64,000 nucleotides of DNA from Prinsepia uniflora (Eukaryota > Streptophyta > Magnoliopsida > Rosales > Rosaceae), in the NCBI GenBank assembly GCA_032719365.1, contig CM064868.1, positions 7,660,235 to 7,724,234 on the forward strand, read 5' to 3'. The position numbers and the translations under genes are program-made. Numbering within the stretch: the stretch's first letter is position 1; each line of letters opens with the position of its first letter. Below are positions 48,166-59,249 of this stretch, in pieces. Under the pieces are notes generated by a model. It saw only the letters and a program-made list of their open reading frames with translations. It was not told the origin of the DNA and ran no database searches.

Positions 48166-48644
48166 GGTGTCCTCCAATCAGATTTCCTGAATTTAATATT
48201 CGACACGAAAACCGAGACACGAACTTCCCGAATTCACGTTTCTGACCATAACTTCCTCGTACGAAGTCCGATTTCGGCGTGCCGCCTGTCTACGGACTCA
48301 GGACGTCGAGGCCTACCCAACGGTCCTTGAGTCAACTGAAAATTAGGTGTCAAAAGAAAAGTCAACATTTTCCCCCGAGAGTCCAAATTACGGTAATGCC
48401 CCTGAACTTCCGATAGCCATAACTTTTACCCTGATCGTCCGAATTGGACGTGCCACCTGTCTATGAACTCGTGACGTCCCGAACTACGTCACGGTCATAG
48501 GTCAAAGTCCATTTAGTTCATCAATCAAAAAGTCAACATTTTGACCATACCATTCACAGGGGTAAAATCGTCAAATCACTCAATAAATTACAATATGGAA
48601 ATCCTCGAATTTCCGGGGTGTTACATTTGGGACCGGTCCTGACA

Positions 48645-48741
48645 CATATCGTGTCTTTTCTAACTTTTTACGAAGTAATTTATTGAGAATATAATTTGCA
48701 GAAAGCAAGGTTTCTCCCCACAAATTCTGGGTTGCTCTAGA
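48645..48741 (-). pseudogene. Copia integrase fragment between solo LTRs
   Basis: On the minus strand encodes SRATQNLWGETLLSANYILN and LRKKLEKT, a conserved part of the copia integrase core. It continues into 42744 once solo LTR A is discounted, and into 51634-51690 once solo LTR C is discounted. Confidence 0.88.
48737..48741. repeat. Target site duplication CTAGA, left
   Basis: Matches 51634-51638 across solo LTR C. Confidence 0.9.
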
Positions 48742-51633
48742 TGACAGGACCCGTCCCCGAAGGACAAAGTTAACTGTGCCCGGTCCTGCTCCCGTCTGAC
48801 AAGTCAACTAAAAGTTCGAAACTACCCTTCAGCACCTGTCAGACAAGGGATATTTGCGCCTGTGCCCGCTCATACCTCCACCTCTCAAATAGCCTCGGTC
48901 ATCGTGCCACGACCTGAAGGGTTAATAAAACAGAAAAGGTGTGAGTGGACAAAAATAAAGTTTGATAAGTACATTTACCAAAACACATTTCTTACCCTCC
49001 AGTTTTCACAAACGTGCATGCATAACAGAAACACATGTGTAATAATATGAAATCAATTTATGACAGAAAGCATCATTTTCTAAAGTCTCTAGGCACAGAT
49101 ATCAATAAATCATAATACCACCAATCCCCAATATCCAATCACATTATCCATATAACCCGTCACGATATCAATGCAACGCGTGCAACTCGGTGTCTCACGT
49201 CCGAGTACATCCCCCAGGATCTACGACGTCTAGGGGGATATCAACTCTAGGATCAACGACGTCTAGAGGATATTATTATAATCCCACGCTCCTGCAAGTG
49301 AGCCTCCCTCGGAGCTACTCATCTCCAGGCAGTGGATCGTGAAACTCCAGGATCTACGACGTCCGGAGGAGACTATCAAATCACAGAGGATGGTATATGT
49401 GGAACAGGTCACCCAAAACCAGTAATCTCATTTTAAAATTATTTATGTCTCAAATCAAGTCAAAACATTTCAATAGGGCATATGCCCGAGACATAGCTTT
49501 CACAAATTAAGTTCCACAAAACTATCATAAGACAGTGTCCAGAATCCACTTTAAAAATCATAATCATCAATCTAATCATATTCACATGTGACTCCAAATC
49601 TGAGTCAAAATCCATAAATAATTTTCACGCAAATACCATTTTCACGCAAATCTGACTCCAAATCTGACCCCAAAATACCATTTTCACGCAAATCCGTGCA
49701 ACCGTAAACCCGAGTTGCCACGATCACGTAAATCCATAAAATCAATTCCTGACTCATAACCCGAGTCAAAACATCATTATAATCATTTTCAGTCCCGGGC
49801 CCACACCCAAAACATCAATTTCGTCATTTCTCGAAACTCGTGCCAAAATATAATATAATAATCATAAAATCGAGAAAATCGAGAAATCACCGAATCAAAA
49901 CATCAATCATGTCAAATCATAGAAAATTATATAATAAAGCAATTTAAACCATATATGCATGCATCACGGTTAGAAAACCAAAATTCCACTCACACACACC
50001 GTCCAAAACGGTCCGTTTCCGAGCTGCACGTTTTTCCGTAAAATCTGAAAATCACAACTCCTGTCCAAAATCATTATAGATGGTTACTAACATCTCAAAA
50101 TACATCATATAATTTTCCCCAATTTTTCCGGAATTTAAATACGTATTTTAAACGTAAAACAAAACTTCGGATACGCGGAACATTAACGAAACGATATCCG
50201 ATTTTATTGAAACCAGTGTCAAAATGTTCGTTACAATGAGAGGATCAAAAGTCATGTTGGTCGTACCTCGGGATTCTCACTCACGCGCCCTCACGCGCCG
50301 CCGTGAGTGGCTGCGCGTGAAACCCACGCGCCTGCTACAGTGCATCGTCCTAACCCGTATGTCTGGTAAACGGGTCCAATTAGCCCGCGAGATGACCCGG
50401 TTCCAATCCTATCAATTCAGCCTTAAACCTTCCAATTGATCATTCAGTTAGCTTCTTTTTAACTTAAATTAAAGTTCTGTAACGTTAATTACATAAAACA
50501 TTACCTACAATCCCACGATTCCATGATGAACAATAAAGAACACCCGTCACTGTGCAATCATGGAGTTCCGTCAATCTCAACCGGTTTTTTCCAATTGATG
50601 CACCCAGAAGCATCACTGGATCATGAGAAGTAGTTTCCCCACATCAATTACACCGTTTGATTGCTCCAAGATCACGACTCGACTTCGAATTTTCCTTACT
50701 GTCACCCGGTCTGTTCAGAGCCAATTGATGGCCAATTTCCTTCGTTCTTTCGACGATTCTGATCGTAGTGATCTCAGAAGGCTCGAATTGAGCTCCATTT
50801 CGATCCTCACGGCCTAATTCCCAGTATTTGAATTTTCCCCCCAATATCCAAATTTTCGAATTCCCAATTCCCAGCCATCAATCGATCCCAGTGTTTCCCC
50901 AGGTATCTCAATCCATTTATCTCTCATTTTTCTCTCAAGAACGGCAGAGGAAGGGAGCCAATTCTCCCAGTTCTCCCACACTAATTTTTGAAGGTCCACG
51001 GGTAAGAAACAAAGAAGAAGAAAATGGGGGAAAAAGATGGAGAAGGAATGATGATGTTGTAATGATGGTGTTTGGAGGGAAACAAGGAGCTGGAAACAAG
51101 GGATAGGTGACACTTGTCACTCATCCGGATGTGCACAGTCATCAGTTACTATTCATTATTATATTATTATTTTAATCGAAGCCTCGGTTCGTTAATTCAT
51201 TTACTTGACCATAACTTCGTCGTCGAATCTCCGATTTTGGCATGCCGCCTGTCGTTGGATTCGTATCGACGAGACCAATGTAACGGTCCTTGGCCCTCGT
51301 CCATCGGACCTCCCGATCCAAAGGTCAACATTTGGCCCCTAATATGCCAAATTACCAAAATACCCCTCAACTTCCGAACACCATAACTTTCTCCTCGAAT
51401 GTTGGAATTGAACGTGCCACCTGTCTATGAACTCGTGACGTCCCGAACTACGTCACAGTCATCGGTCAAAGTCCGTTTGACCGCCCGAACTAAAAGTCAA
51501 CATTTTGCCCACGCCAGGGGCAAAACGGTCATTTTGCACAATTCGTCCGATTTCACTCAACTAATCCCAGATTAGTCGTTCTAATTCATAATTAATTAAT
51601 ATTCAATCCCGATATTCGGGACGAGTCATTACA
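48742..51633 (-). mobile_element. Solo LTR C (minus strand)
   Basis: Runs from TGACAGGACCCGTCCCC at 48742 to GACGAGTCATTACA at 51633 (2,892 bp), with CTAGA on both sides. It has repeats of CTACGACGTC-type words at 49210-49370, the reverse-form minisatellite equivalent (GACTCCAAATCTGA words, 49590-49760) and the dyad at 51101. It also sits in the copia integrase sequence. Confidence 0.92.
51101..51126 (-). promoter_or_regulatory. LTR dyad, copy 6
   Basis: GGATAGGTGACA, centre CT, TGTCACTCATCC: eleven of twelve pairs. Exactly 507 bp from the LTR start at 51633. Confidence 0.85.
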
Positions 51634-51690
51634 CTAGAACTTATCAACACAGAATTCATCATTTCTTTCATTGTTCGATTTTTGCATTAA
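51634..51690 (-). pseudogene. Copia integrase fragment, upstream end
   Basis: On the minus strand reads KNRTMKEMMNSVLISS, the conserved copia integrase segment that precedes the NLWGE box found at 48645-48741. Similarity stops near 51690, where a diverged LTR-like segment starts. Confidence 0.8.
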
Positions 51691-52521
51691 AAAATTACTG
51701 TATTGCCCCGAAAATTAAAGGAAATGAAAAATGAAGATTTTGCCCCTAAATGTCAAATGTTGACTTTTTGACCAGGTCTTTTTATGAACGTTTTGTGTGG
51801 ACTATTACGTAGACCTCAAAGTCTTGAATACGAAGAGAGACGGTATGTCAAGAATGAAGCTTGGATAAATTCGTTTTGAGTCTGAATAAAATAGGGGCAT
51901 TTTGGTAATTCTGGTCATAAGGAGCATTTTGGTCATTTTGAAGGAAAAGCCTAGAGAAGTCTAGAACATCCTTGAATTTTCCTCTCTCTCATGCATCCAC
52001 TGACCTAGACTATCTATTTATAAGTGTGTATGTGATGGTATGGTGTGTTTGGTGGCAGACGAGCGAAAACAAAAGAGAGAGAACAAAATGAGAGAAAATA
52101 GAAAGATGAGGAAGAAGTCTAGGAAGTAAAAGAGTGGGAAAATAAGAGAATTAAGAGGGGGGAAAGGGAGAAAATGAGAGAACTTCAGGGATGGTGGAAG
52201 TATAAATAATGGTGATGAGCTGGGGAACTCGTAAGTCTCCATTTCGGGTTTGCTAGCTTTGGACGAGAAAACTAGAAAACAAGCAATCTGGTAGCTGCCT
52301 CAAAGTCTTATTGTCACTTTGAGGCCAAACGGAACGAGTTGGGACGCAGGGGCTGCCAACGAGATGGCTGGGTAGCCATGACCGATTGTCCTAGCAACCA
52401 GACCATGCTCACAAGTACATTTTTTCTCATATACAGCTCACAAAGCTCTTCAAGAGCGTGAGACGATGCGACTGGACTTTTGGCACGTCCGTTTTGGACA
52501 TAAAATGGTCGAGATACTACC
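51691..52521 (+). mobile_element. Diverged LTR-like fragment
   Basis: Shows the same modular phrases as the LTR family (GATTTTGCCCC, GTTGACTTTTTGACC, GGGGCATTTTGGTAATT, then GCATTTTGGTCATTTTG) but without TGTAACGACC at its start and without the dyad. It probably comes from an older or different family member. An A/G-rich stretch lies at 52060-52190. It is cut at 52522 by the next element. Confidence 0.5.
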
Positions 52522-53029
52522 TGTAACGACCCGTCCCGAATTCCGGGATTAGATTAGTCACTAATCTCGATTAGTGAGGTTGAACGGTGGTTAGTAGGGC
52601 GGAATCGGACAAATTGTGCAAAATGACCGTTTTGCCCCTAGTCGTGGGCAAAATGTTGACTTTTTGATCGGGCGGTCAAACGGACTTTGACCGATGACCG
52701 TGACCTAGTTCGGGACGTCACGAGTTCATAGACAGGTGGCACGTTCGATTCCGATATTCGTAGAGAAAGTTATGGTGTTCGGAAGTTGAGGGGTATTTAG
52801 GTAATTTGGCATGTTTGGGGCCAAATGTTGACTTTTTGACCGGGAGGTCCGATGGGCGAGGGCCAAGGACCGTTACGTAGGTATCGTCGATACGAATCCA
52901 ATGACAGGCAGCATGCCGAAATCGGAGATTCGACGACGACGTTATGGTCAAGGAAACGAACTAACAAACCGAGGCTCGGATTAAAATAATAATATAATAG
53001 TGAATAGTGACTGTTGACTGTGCACATCC

Positions 53030-53055
53030 GGATGAGTGACAAGTGTCACCCATCC
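53030..53055 (+). promoter_or_regulatory. LTR dyad, copy 7
   Basis: GGATGAGTGACA, centre AG, TGTCACCCATCC. 508 bp from the LTR start. Confidence 0.85.
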
Positions 53056-53290
53056 CCTAATCTAAGCCCTAAAACCTGATCCATGTCTCCCTACATCATC
53101 ATTACAACCTCATTATCACCATTAATCTAAACTAATTAATCCCCCTAATTCTCCTTCTGTGTCTTTGAACCCGTGAGCAACTGAGTGTGAGGGATGGGGG
53201 AATTGGCTGATTTCTTGCAGCAAAATTGGGAGGGTTGAGTGAGTATGAAGACTGTGATAACTGAGTGAAACACGGGAGACAGAGTGTGGT

Positions 53291-53307
53291 GGGGGGGGGG
53301 GGGGGGG
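53291..53307 (+). repeat. Run of 17 G in LTR of element 1
   Basis: An unbroken G run preceded by GTGGTG. No counterpart is seen in the related LTR at 55965. Its length may be an assembly estimate. Confidence 0.8.
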
Positions 53308-54571
53308 CTGAAGCAAAAACTGAAAATTGAGTTTGGGAGGGAAATTCGAAATCAAATCATAGGGCCGTGAGGATCGAATTGGAGATTACCTTCAGCTTCC
53401 TGGGAGTGCCACGATCATAATTGTCGAAGAAACGAGAAGAATTGGTGCCGTTTTGGCTCTGAACGAGCTTGGTGACAGAGGAGGAATTTCGAGGTTGAGT
53501 CGTGATCGTGGAGTGTTTAGACGACGGAATTGAGGTGGGGAAACTGCTTCTCATGATCCCACGATGCTTCTGGGTTCGTCAATTGAAAGAAAACGGTCGT
53601 GGTTGAAGAAACTCCATGGTTGAACAGTGACGGTGTTCGAGCTTGAGTTCATTGGGTTAGAGGTGAGATTGTATGAAATTAATCTTGTAGAAATTATCCT
53701 TACACTCTCACGATACTCACTGTGTTAATTAATTTGAAAAACAGGGTCAAAATCTATGAACCCGAATCGGAGACCCGTCGAGGATCGATCGAGAGTCGTG
53801 AGGATTTAGACCACGATTCGAGAAATTGAACTTGCAGAACTTAATTAGAGTTGGGTTGGAAGGGATCAGTTGAAAGAATGGATCGAATTGAGATTAAATT
53901 GAATGAGATTGAATCGGGTCTGTTCGCGGGTTTTTCAACCCGTTTACCAGACAAACGGGCGAAGGGGATGACTGTGCTGGTACTGTAGCTGGCGCGTGGC
54001 TTCCACGCGCAGCCGCTTGCGGCGGCGCGTGGGGGCGCGTGAGTGGGAATCTTGAGGTGAGGTCAACATGACTTCTGTCCTATTTAATGTAACGGACATT
54101 TTGGAATTGGTTTCGTGTCGATCGGACACCGTCTCGATAGTGTTCGGGATGTCCGAAGGTTTTAAATTAAGTTTAAAAATAAGTAAAAATTCGGGAAAAT
54201 TACGGAACTTTGATAGGATGTTAATTATGAGGTTAGTGACCCTCTAATGTGATTTGGACAGGATTGGGAGTCCCGGTGATAGTGGTGTGGCCCGGGAGGG
54301 CCGATGGCACGTGTATCGAGGCATACCGTTAAAACGATCTGTGAGTGGACTTTGATTTTATAAATTCTATGCATGCTTAGATGTTTTATATGGATTATGG
54401 TTGTGATTGTATGATGTTGATTTGGTTGTTGGTAAATTGTACGGTTTCACGTATTTCGAGGCGATTTACGTGCTTGCACGTAAATCGAGGTTTTCCGATT
54501 TTACATGGATTTTCCATATTTATGACTTGGATATAATATGATGAAATGGTTTTGAAATTGGAAATATGAAC

Positions 54572-54895
54572 TCGGGCTTGAGGCCCAATTATGTTGGAAA
54601 TTTCGGACTTGGAGTCCATTTGAGAATCGGGCCGGGGGCCCAGTTGGTTAATGAAATCGGGTTAGGGGCCCAGTTGGTATGAAATCGGGCTGAGACCCAT
54701 TTGAGTTATGTTATCGGGCCAGGGGTCCATTTGGTTTACAAATCGGGCCGTGGGCCCAGTGGTTCATAAAATCGGGCATGAGGCCCAGTTGGATTATAAG
54801 TGTGATTTCGGGTCAGGGACCCTATGTTTAATAAATGTGATTTCGGGTCAGGGACCCTATGATTAATAATTGTGATTTTGAGTCAGGGACCCTAA
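54572..54895 (+). repeat. Minisatellite in LTR of element 1
   Basis: About eight units of the TCGGGC...GCCCAGTTGG type, then three units of the form CGGGTCAGGGACCCTA. Same family as 44409-44760. Confidence 0.85.
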
Positions 54896-55837
54896 ATGGA
54901 ATTACATGGTTTTATGGAAATTTCGGGCAGGTCCCAATGGTAATGATGTGATAAAAGGATTTAATTAAACTGTTTTCCATATACCATCTGGATACAAGGA
55001 TATATGATGGTCTCCTCCAGATGTCTGGGACATTGGGGAAGTCACGGTGCATTGCCTGCGAGGGGTCATTATACGGAGCAGCCGGACCGTATGATGACTC
55101 AGGAGCAGGATTGCTATGATTGACGTCAGGGACGTCAGACATCAGGGATGTCAGATATATGGACCCGGAGAGACCCCGGGCAGCACGCGTAGCTTATGAA
55201 ACCGTGAGATATGACGTCAGGGACTTCCTAAGCATCTGGGATGCTGGTGATGGTAATGGTAAAATATGGATTAATGGATATATGAAATGGCTTTTCGGTT
55301 GGATATGTGTTATGTGGTAAAAATGGATTATTGGTTATGAAATGGTATGTCGGGTCGGGGACCCTAAATGATTTTGGATTTTTGGATTTATATTTATGGC
55401 TTTGGGCGGTGGCCCACATGGTTTTAATATGTATGGTTGTGGTATTCCACTGTTTTGGGCTGAGTTTCCACACTTGGTTTTTGGTTAACGGTTTTTGAGC
55501 TAAGGCCCTAATGGCTCGGTTGAGCAAACGTTTTGGTTACTGGTTTCATGGCATGCATATGTTTTTATTGGAGGGCATAAATGTCTTATAAATGTATTTG
55601 GTAAACTTATTGGTTTTTGTCCACTCACAACTTTTGGTTTTAATGCCCTTCAGGTTGACTACGGATGCGATTGCAGCAGAGACTGGGACATTGCACACCT
55701 CCTCCATCGATCCTTGCGCACTCTGGAAGCCCCGTTTGGGCAGTGGCTCGTGGTTATCCCTTGTCTGACACCCCTTGTTGGACGGGAGCAGGGCACATTC
55801 CACTGTAATCCCGGGGGGATTGGGATGGGTCCTGTCA

Positions 55838-55852
55838 ACTTGGTATCAGAGC
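55838..55852 (+). promoter_or_regulatory. Primer binding site of element 1 (initiator tRNA-Met type)
   Basis: TGGTATCAGAGC at 55841-55852, three bases after the LTR end. It is complementary to the 3' end of plant initiator tRNA-Met, as in many plant LTR elements. Confidence 0.85.
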
Positions 55853-56471
55853 ATGGTTGCTCTATTTGTGCGCGCAGGTCGAGGGTGTGATGTCTCTTTG
55901 GGCTGCAATTCGTTATCAACCTGATAGATAGTTTTTGGGTTTGGATAGTGGATGGAGTGTGATTTGTAACGACCCGTCCCGAATTCCGGGATTAGTTTAG
56001 TCACTAATCTTGATTAGTGAGGTTGAACGGTGGTTAGTAGGGCGGAATCGGACAAAATGTGCAAAATGACAGTTTTGCCCCTGGTCGTGGGCAAAATGTT
56101 GACTTTTTGATCGGGCGGTCAAACGGACTTTGACCGATGACCGTGACGTAGTTCGGGACGTCACGAGTTCATAGACAGGTGGCACGTTCGATTCCGACAT
56201 TCGTAGAGAAAGTTATGGTGTTCGGAAGTTGAGGGGCATTTTGGTAATTTGGCTTATTAGGGGCCAAATGTTGACTTTTTGACCGGGAGGTCCGATGGGC
56301 GAGGGCCAAGGACCGTTACGTAGGTATCGTCTATACGAATCCAACGACAGGCGGCATGCCGAAATCGGAGATCCGACGACGACGTTATGGTCAAGAAACG
56401 AACTAACGAACCGAGGCCGGGATTAAAATAATAATATAATAATGAATAGTGACCGTTGACCCTACACACCT

Positions 56472-56497
56472 GGATGAGTGACAAGTGTCACTCATCC
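56472..56497 (+). promoter_or_regulatory. LTR dyad, copy 8
   Basis: GGATGAGTGACA, centre AG, TGTCACTCATCC: all twelve pairs match. 507 bp from the LTR start. Confidence 0.9.
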
Positions 56498-58015
56498 CTT
56501 GAAACCAGAATCCTTGTCTTAGGGGAAACATCATTATGATGTTTTAATATTTATTAATTAATTAATTAATCATTTTAATTTCCATTAATTCCATTTGTAT
56601 TTTCCTTAACCGTGTACAACCAAATCCAACACTCTCCCAACCAATTCCTCTCCTATTGCTGAACCTGAGAGTGTGAATTTGTGAGCAATTTGAGGGTGAT
56701 TTCAACTGGGTAAACACGAGAGAGTGGCAGTGAGGAGGAACTGTGAATTCGAAAAATTGAGTTTTGGGAGGGAAAATCAAATTGAAGGAATTGGGCTGTG
56801 ATGATCGAATTGGAGGTTACAAACATCTTCCTGAGGTTGAGACGAGTCGATCCACATCAAAAACGAGAAGGAATGGTGCAGTTTTGGCTCTGATCGAGCT
56901 TCGTGACAGAGGAAGAAATCGAGGCTGAGTCGTGGAGTTTGGGGCTGTGTTTGATTCAATTGTTGTGGGGAAATGCTTTCTCATGATCCCACGATGCTTC
57001 TGGGATCATCAATTGAAGGAAAACGTTGGAGAATGGCAGAACTCCATTGTTGAACAGTGACGGTGCTCGAGTTTGAGTCGTGACGTTTGAGCACCGGTTT
57101 GATGCAATTGATGTGGGGGAATTGTTCCTCATGGTCCATTGATGCTTCTGGAATCATCAATTGGATGAAACCTGCATCAATTGAGGGACTTCCATGATTG
57201 AACAGTGACCGGGTGTTCTTCGTGGATCATCATCGAATCGTGGGAATCTGGGTAAGGAATTGTGTAATTGAGTTTACAGACTTATAATTGGACTTAAAAC
57301 GAAGCTAATGGATTGATCAATTGAAGGAATTAGGATCGAATTGGCAGGATTGGAACCGGGTTGTGTCGCGGGTGAATTGGACCCGTTTACCAGACAAACG
57401 GGTTGGGCTGGTGACACTGTAGCAGGCGCGTGAGTTTCACGCGCAGCCACTCACGGCGGCGCGTGGCGGCGCGTTGGCACGAATCTCGAGGTGAGGTCAA
57501 CATGACTTCTGTCCCATTTAATGTAACGGACATTTTGGAATTGGTTTCGGGTCGATCAGACACCGTCTCGATAGTGTTCGGGATGTCCGAAGGTTTTAAA
57601 TTAAGTTTAAAAATAAGTAACAATTCGGGAAAATTACGGGACTTTGATAGGATGTTAATGATGAGGTTAGTAACCCTCTAATGTAATTTGGACAGGATTG
57701 GGAGTCCCGGTGATAGTGGTGTGGCCCGGGAGGGCCGGTGGCACGCGTATCGAGGCACACGGTTAAAACGGTCTGTGAGTGGACTTTGGTTTTATAAATC
57801 CTATGCATGCTTAAATGTGTTATATGGTTTATATACATGATTTCTATGATGGTATTTGTGAGCATTGATTTTGGATATGTTGCACGTATTTCGAGGTGTT
57901 TTCCGTATTTCACATATATCGGGATTAACGGTTTATTGGTGGTTTTGTGTGCTTGTGGTTAAATAAATAATATGATGAAATGGTTTTGAAATTGAAAATA
58001 TGAACTCGGGCTTGA

Positions 58016-58352
58016 GGCCCACTTGTTTTGGAAATTTCGGACTTGGAGTCCATTTGAGAATCGGGCCGGGGGCCCAGTTGGTTAATGAAATCGGGCCAGG
58101 GGCCCAGTTGGTATGAAATCGGGCTGAGACCCATTTGAGTTATATTATCGGGCCAGGGGCCCAGTTGATTTGTGAATTCGGGCCGTGGGCCCAGCGGGTT
58201 TATAAGGTCGGGCTGCGGGCCCAGTTGGTTTACAAATCGGGTCGTGGGCCCAGTGGTTCATAAAAGCGGGCATGAGGCCCAGTTGGATTATAAATGTGAT
58301 TTTGGGTCAGGGACCCTATATTTAATAATTGTGATTTTGGGTCAGGGACCCT
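58016..58352 (+). repeat. Minisatellite in 5' LTR of element 2
   Basis: About nine TCGGGC...GCCCAGTTGG units plus two CGGGTCAGGGACCCTA-type units (the first G is T here). It has at least one more unit than the copy in element 1, consistent with unit gain and loss. Confidence 0.85.
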
Positions 58353-59234
58353 AAATGGAATTATGTGGTTTTATGGAAATTTCGGGCAGGGCCCAATGGT
58401 AATAATGTGATAAAAGGATTTAATAAAACTGTTTTCCATATACCATCTGGATACAAGGATATATGATGGTCTCCTCCAGATGTCTGGGACACTGGGGAAG
58501 TCACGGTGCATTGCCTGCGAGGGGTCATTATACGGAGCAACCGGACCGTATGATGACTCAGGAGCAGGATTGCTATGATTGACGTCAGGGACGTCAGACA
58601 TCAGGGATGTCAGATATATGGACCCGGAGAGACCCCGGGCAGCACGCGTAGCTTATGAAACCGTGAGACATGACGTCAGGGACGTCTAGCATCAGGGATG
58701 CTGGTGATGGTAATGGTAAAATATGAATTAATGAAATGGCTTTCCGGGTGGATTTATGATTGTGTGATTTTAATGAATTAATGTTCATTTATGGTAGTGG
58801 GTGGTGACCCACATGGTTTTAATATGTATGGTGGTGGTATTCCACGGTTTTGGGCTGAGTTCCCACACTTGGTTTTTGGTTAACGGTTTCTGGGCTAAGG
58901 CCCTAATGGCTCGGTTGAGCAAACGTTTTGGTTACTGGTTTTTGGTGGCATGCATACGTTTTTATTGGAGGGCATAAATGTCTTATAAATGTATTTGGTA
59001 AACTTATTGGTTTTTGTCCACTCACAGCTTTTGGTTTTAATGCCCTTCAGGTTGATTACGGATGCGATTGCAGCAGAGACTGGGACATTGCACACCTCCT
59101 CCATCGGTCCTTGCGCACTCTGGATGGCCCGTTTGGGCAGTAGCTCTTGGTTATCCCTTGTCTGACACCCCTTGTTGGACGGGAGCAGGGCACATTCCAC
59201 GGTAATCCCGGGGGGATTGGGATGGGTCCTGTCA

Positions 59235-59249
59235 ACTTGGTATCAGAGC
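59235..59249 (+). promoter_or_regulatory. Primer binding site of element 2
   Basis: TGGTATCAGAGC at 59238-59249, three bases after the LTR end. Same initiator tRNA-Met type as element 1. Confidence 0.88.

Larger units (their letters stand above)
45833..48625 (-). mobile_element. Solo LTR B (minus strand), nested in solo LTR A
   Basis: Runs from TGACAGGACCCG at 45833 to GGGGTGTTACA at 48625 (2,793 bp), with TTTGG on both sides. It contains the regulatory array at 47128-47398 and a dyad at 48140. No element interior is present. It entered solo LTR A about 20 bp before that LTR's end, placing two LTR 3' ends head to head. Confidence 0.92.
42745..48644 (+). mobile_element. Solo LTR A (plus strand), split by nested solo LTR B
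   Basis: Starts TGTGACAACCCGTCCC at 42745 and ends GGTCCTGACA at 48644, with CATAT on both sides. Without the nested insertion and its duplicated 5 bp it is about 3.1 kb. It carries the 5' modules at about 42920-43180, the dyad at 43262 and the 12-unit minisatellite at 44409-44760. No internal region or second LTR is present, so it is the product of LTR-LTR recombination. It sits inside the copia integrase sequence. Confidence 0.9.
52522..55964 (+). mobile_element. LARD-like element 1: 5' LTR and first 127 bp of leader
   Basis: The LTR starts TGTAACGACCCGTCCCG at 52522 and ends GGGTCCTGTCA at 55837 (3,316 bp). The primer site and 127 bp of leader follow to 55964, and then a second related element begins. 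The five bases before it are CTACC. Its other end is outside the window, so the duplication cannot be checked here. Confidence 0.85.
55965..59234 (+). mobile_element. 5' LTR of element 2
   Basis: TGTAACGACCCGTCCCG to GGGTCCTGTCA. Order of parts: two diverged modules each with a GACAGG.GGCA phrase (near 56175 and 56347), dyad at 56472, a promoter-like AT region (TTAATTAATTAATTAAT near 56553-56569), minisatellite 58016-58352, GACGTCAGG repeats near 58580-58610 and 58673-58685, then the TGTCTGACACC end region. Confidence 0.92.

Noticed and set aside
48580..48807. 75-codon minus-strand frame as a separate gene
   Set aside because: It is a chance join of LTR end, copia integrase fragment and another LTR start.
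53357..53554. Frame similar to one at 50623-50817
   Set aside because: The similarity is explained by both being the same LTR region. Neither shows a known domain.
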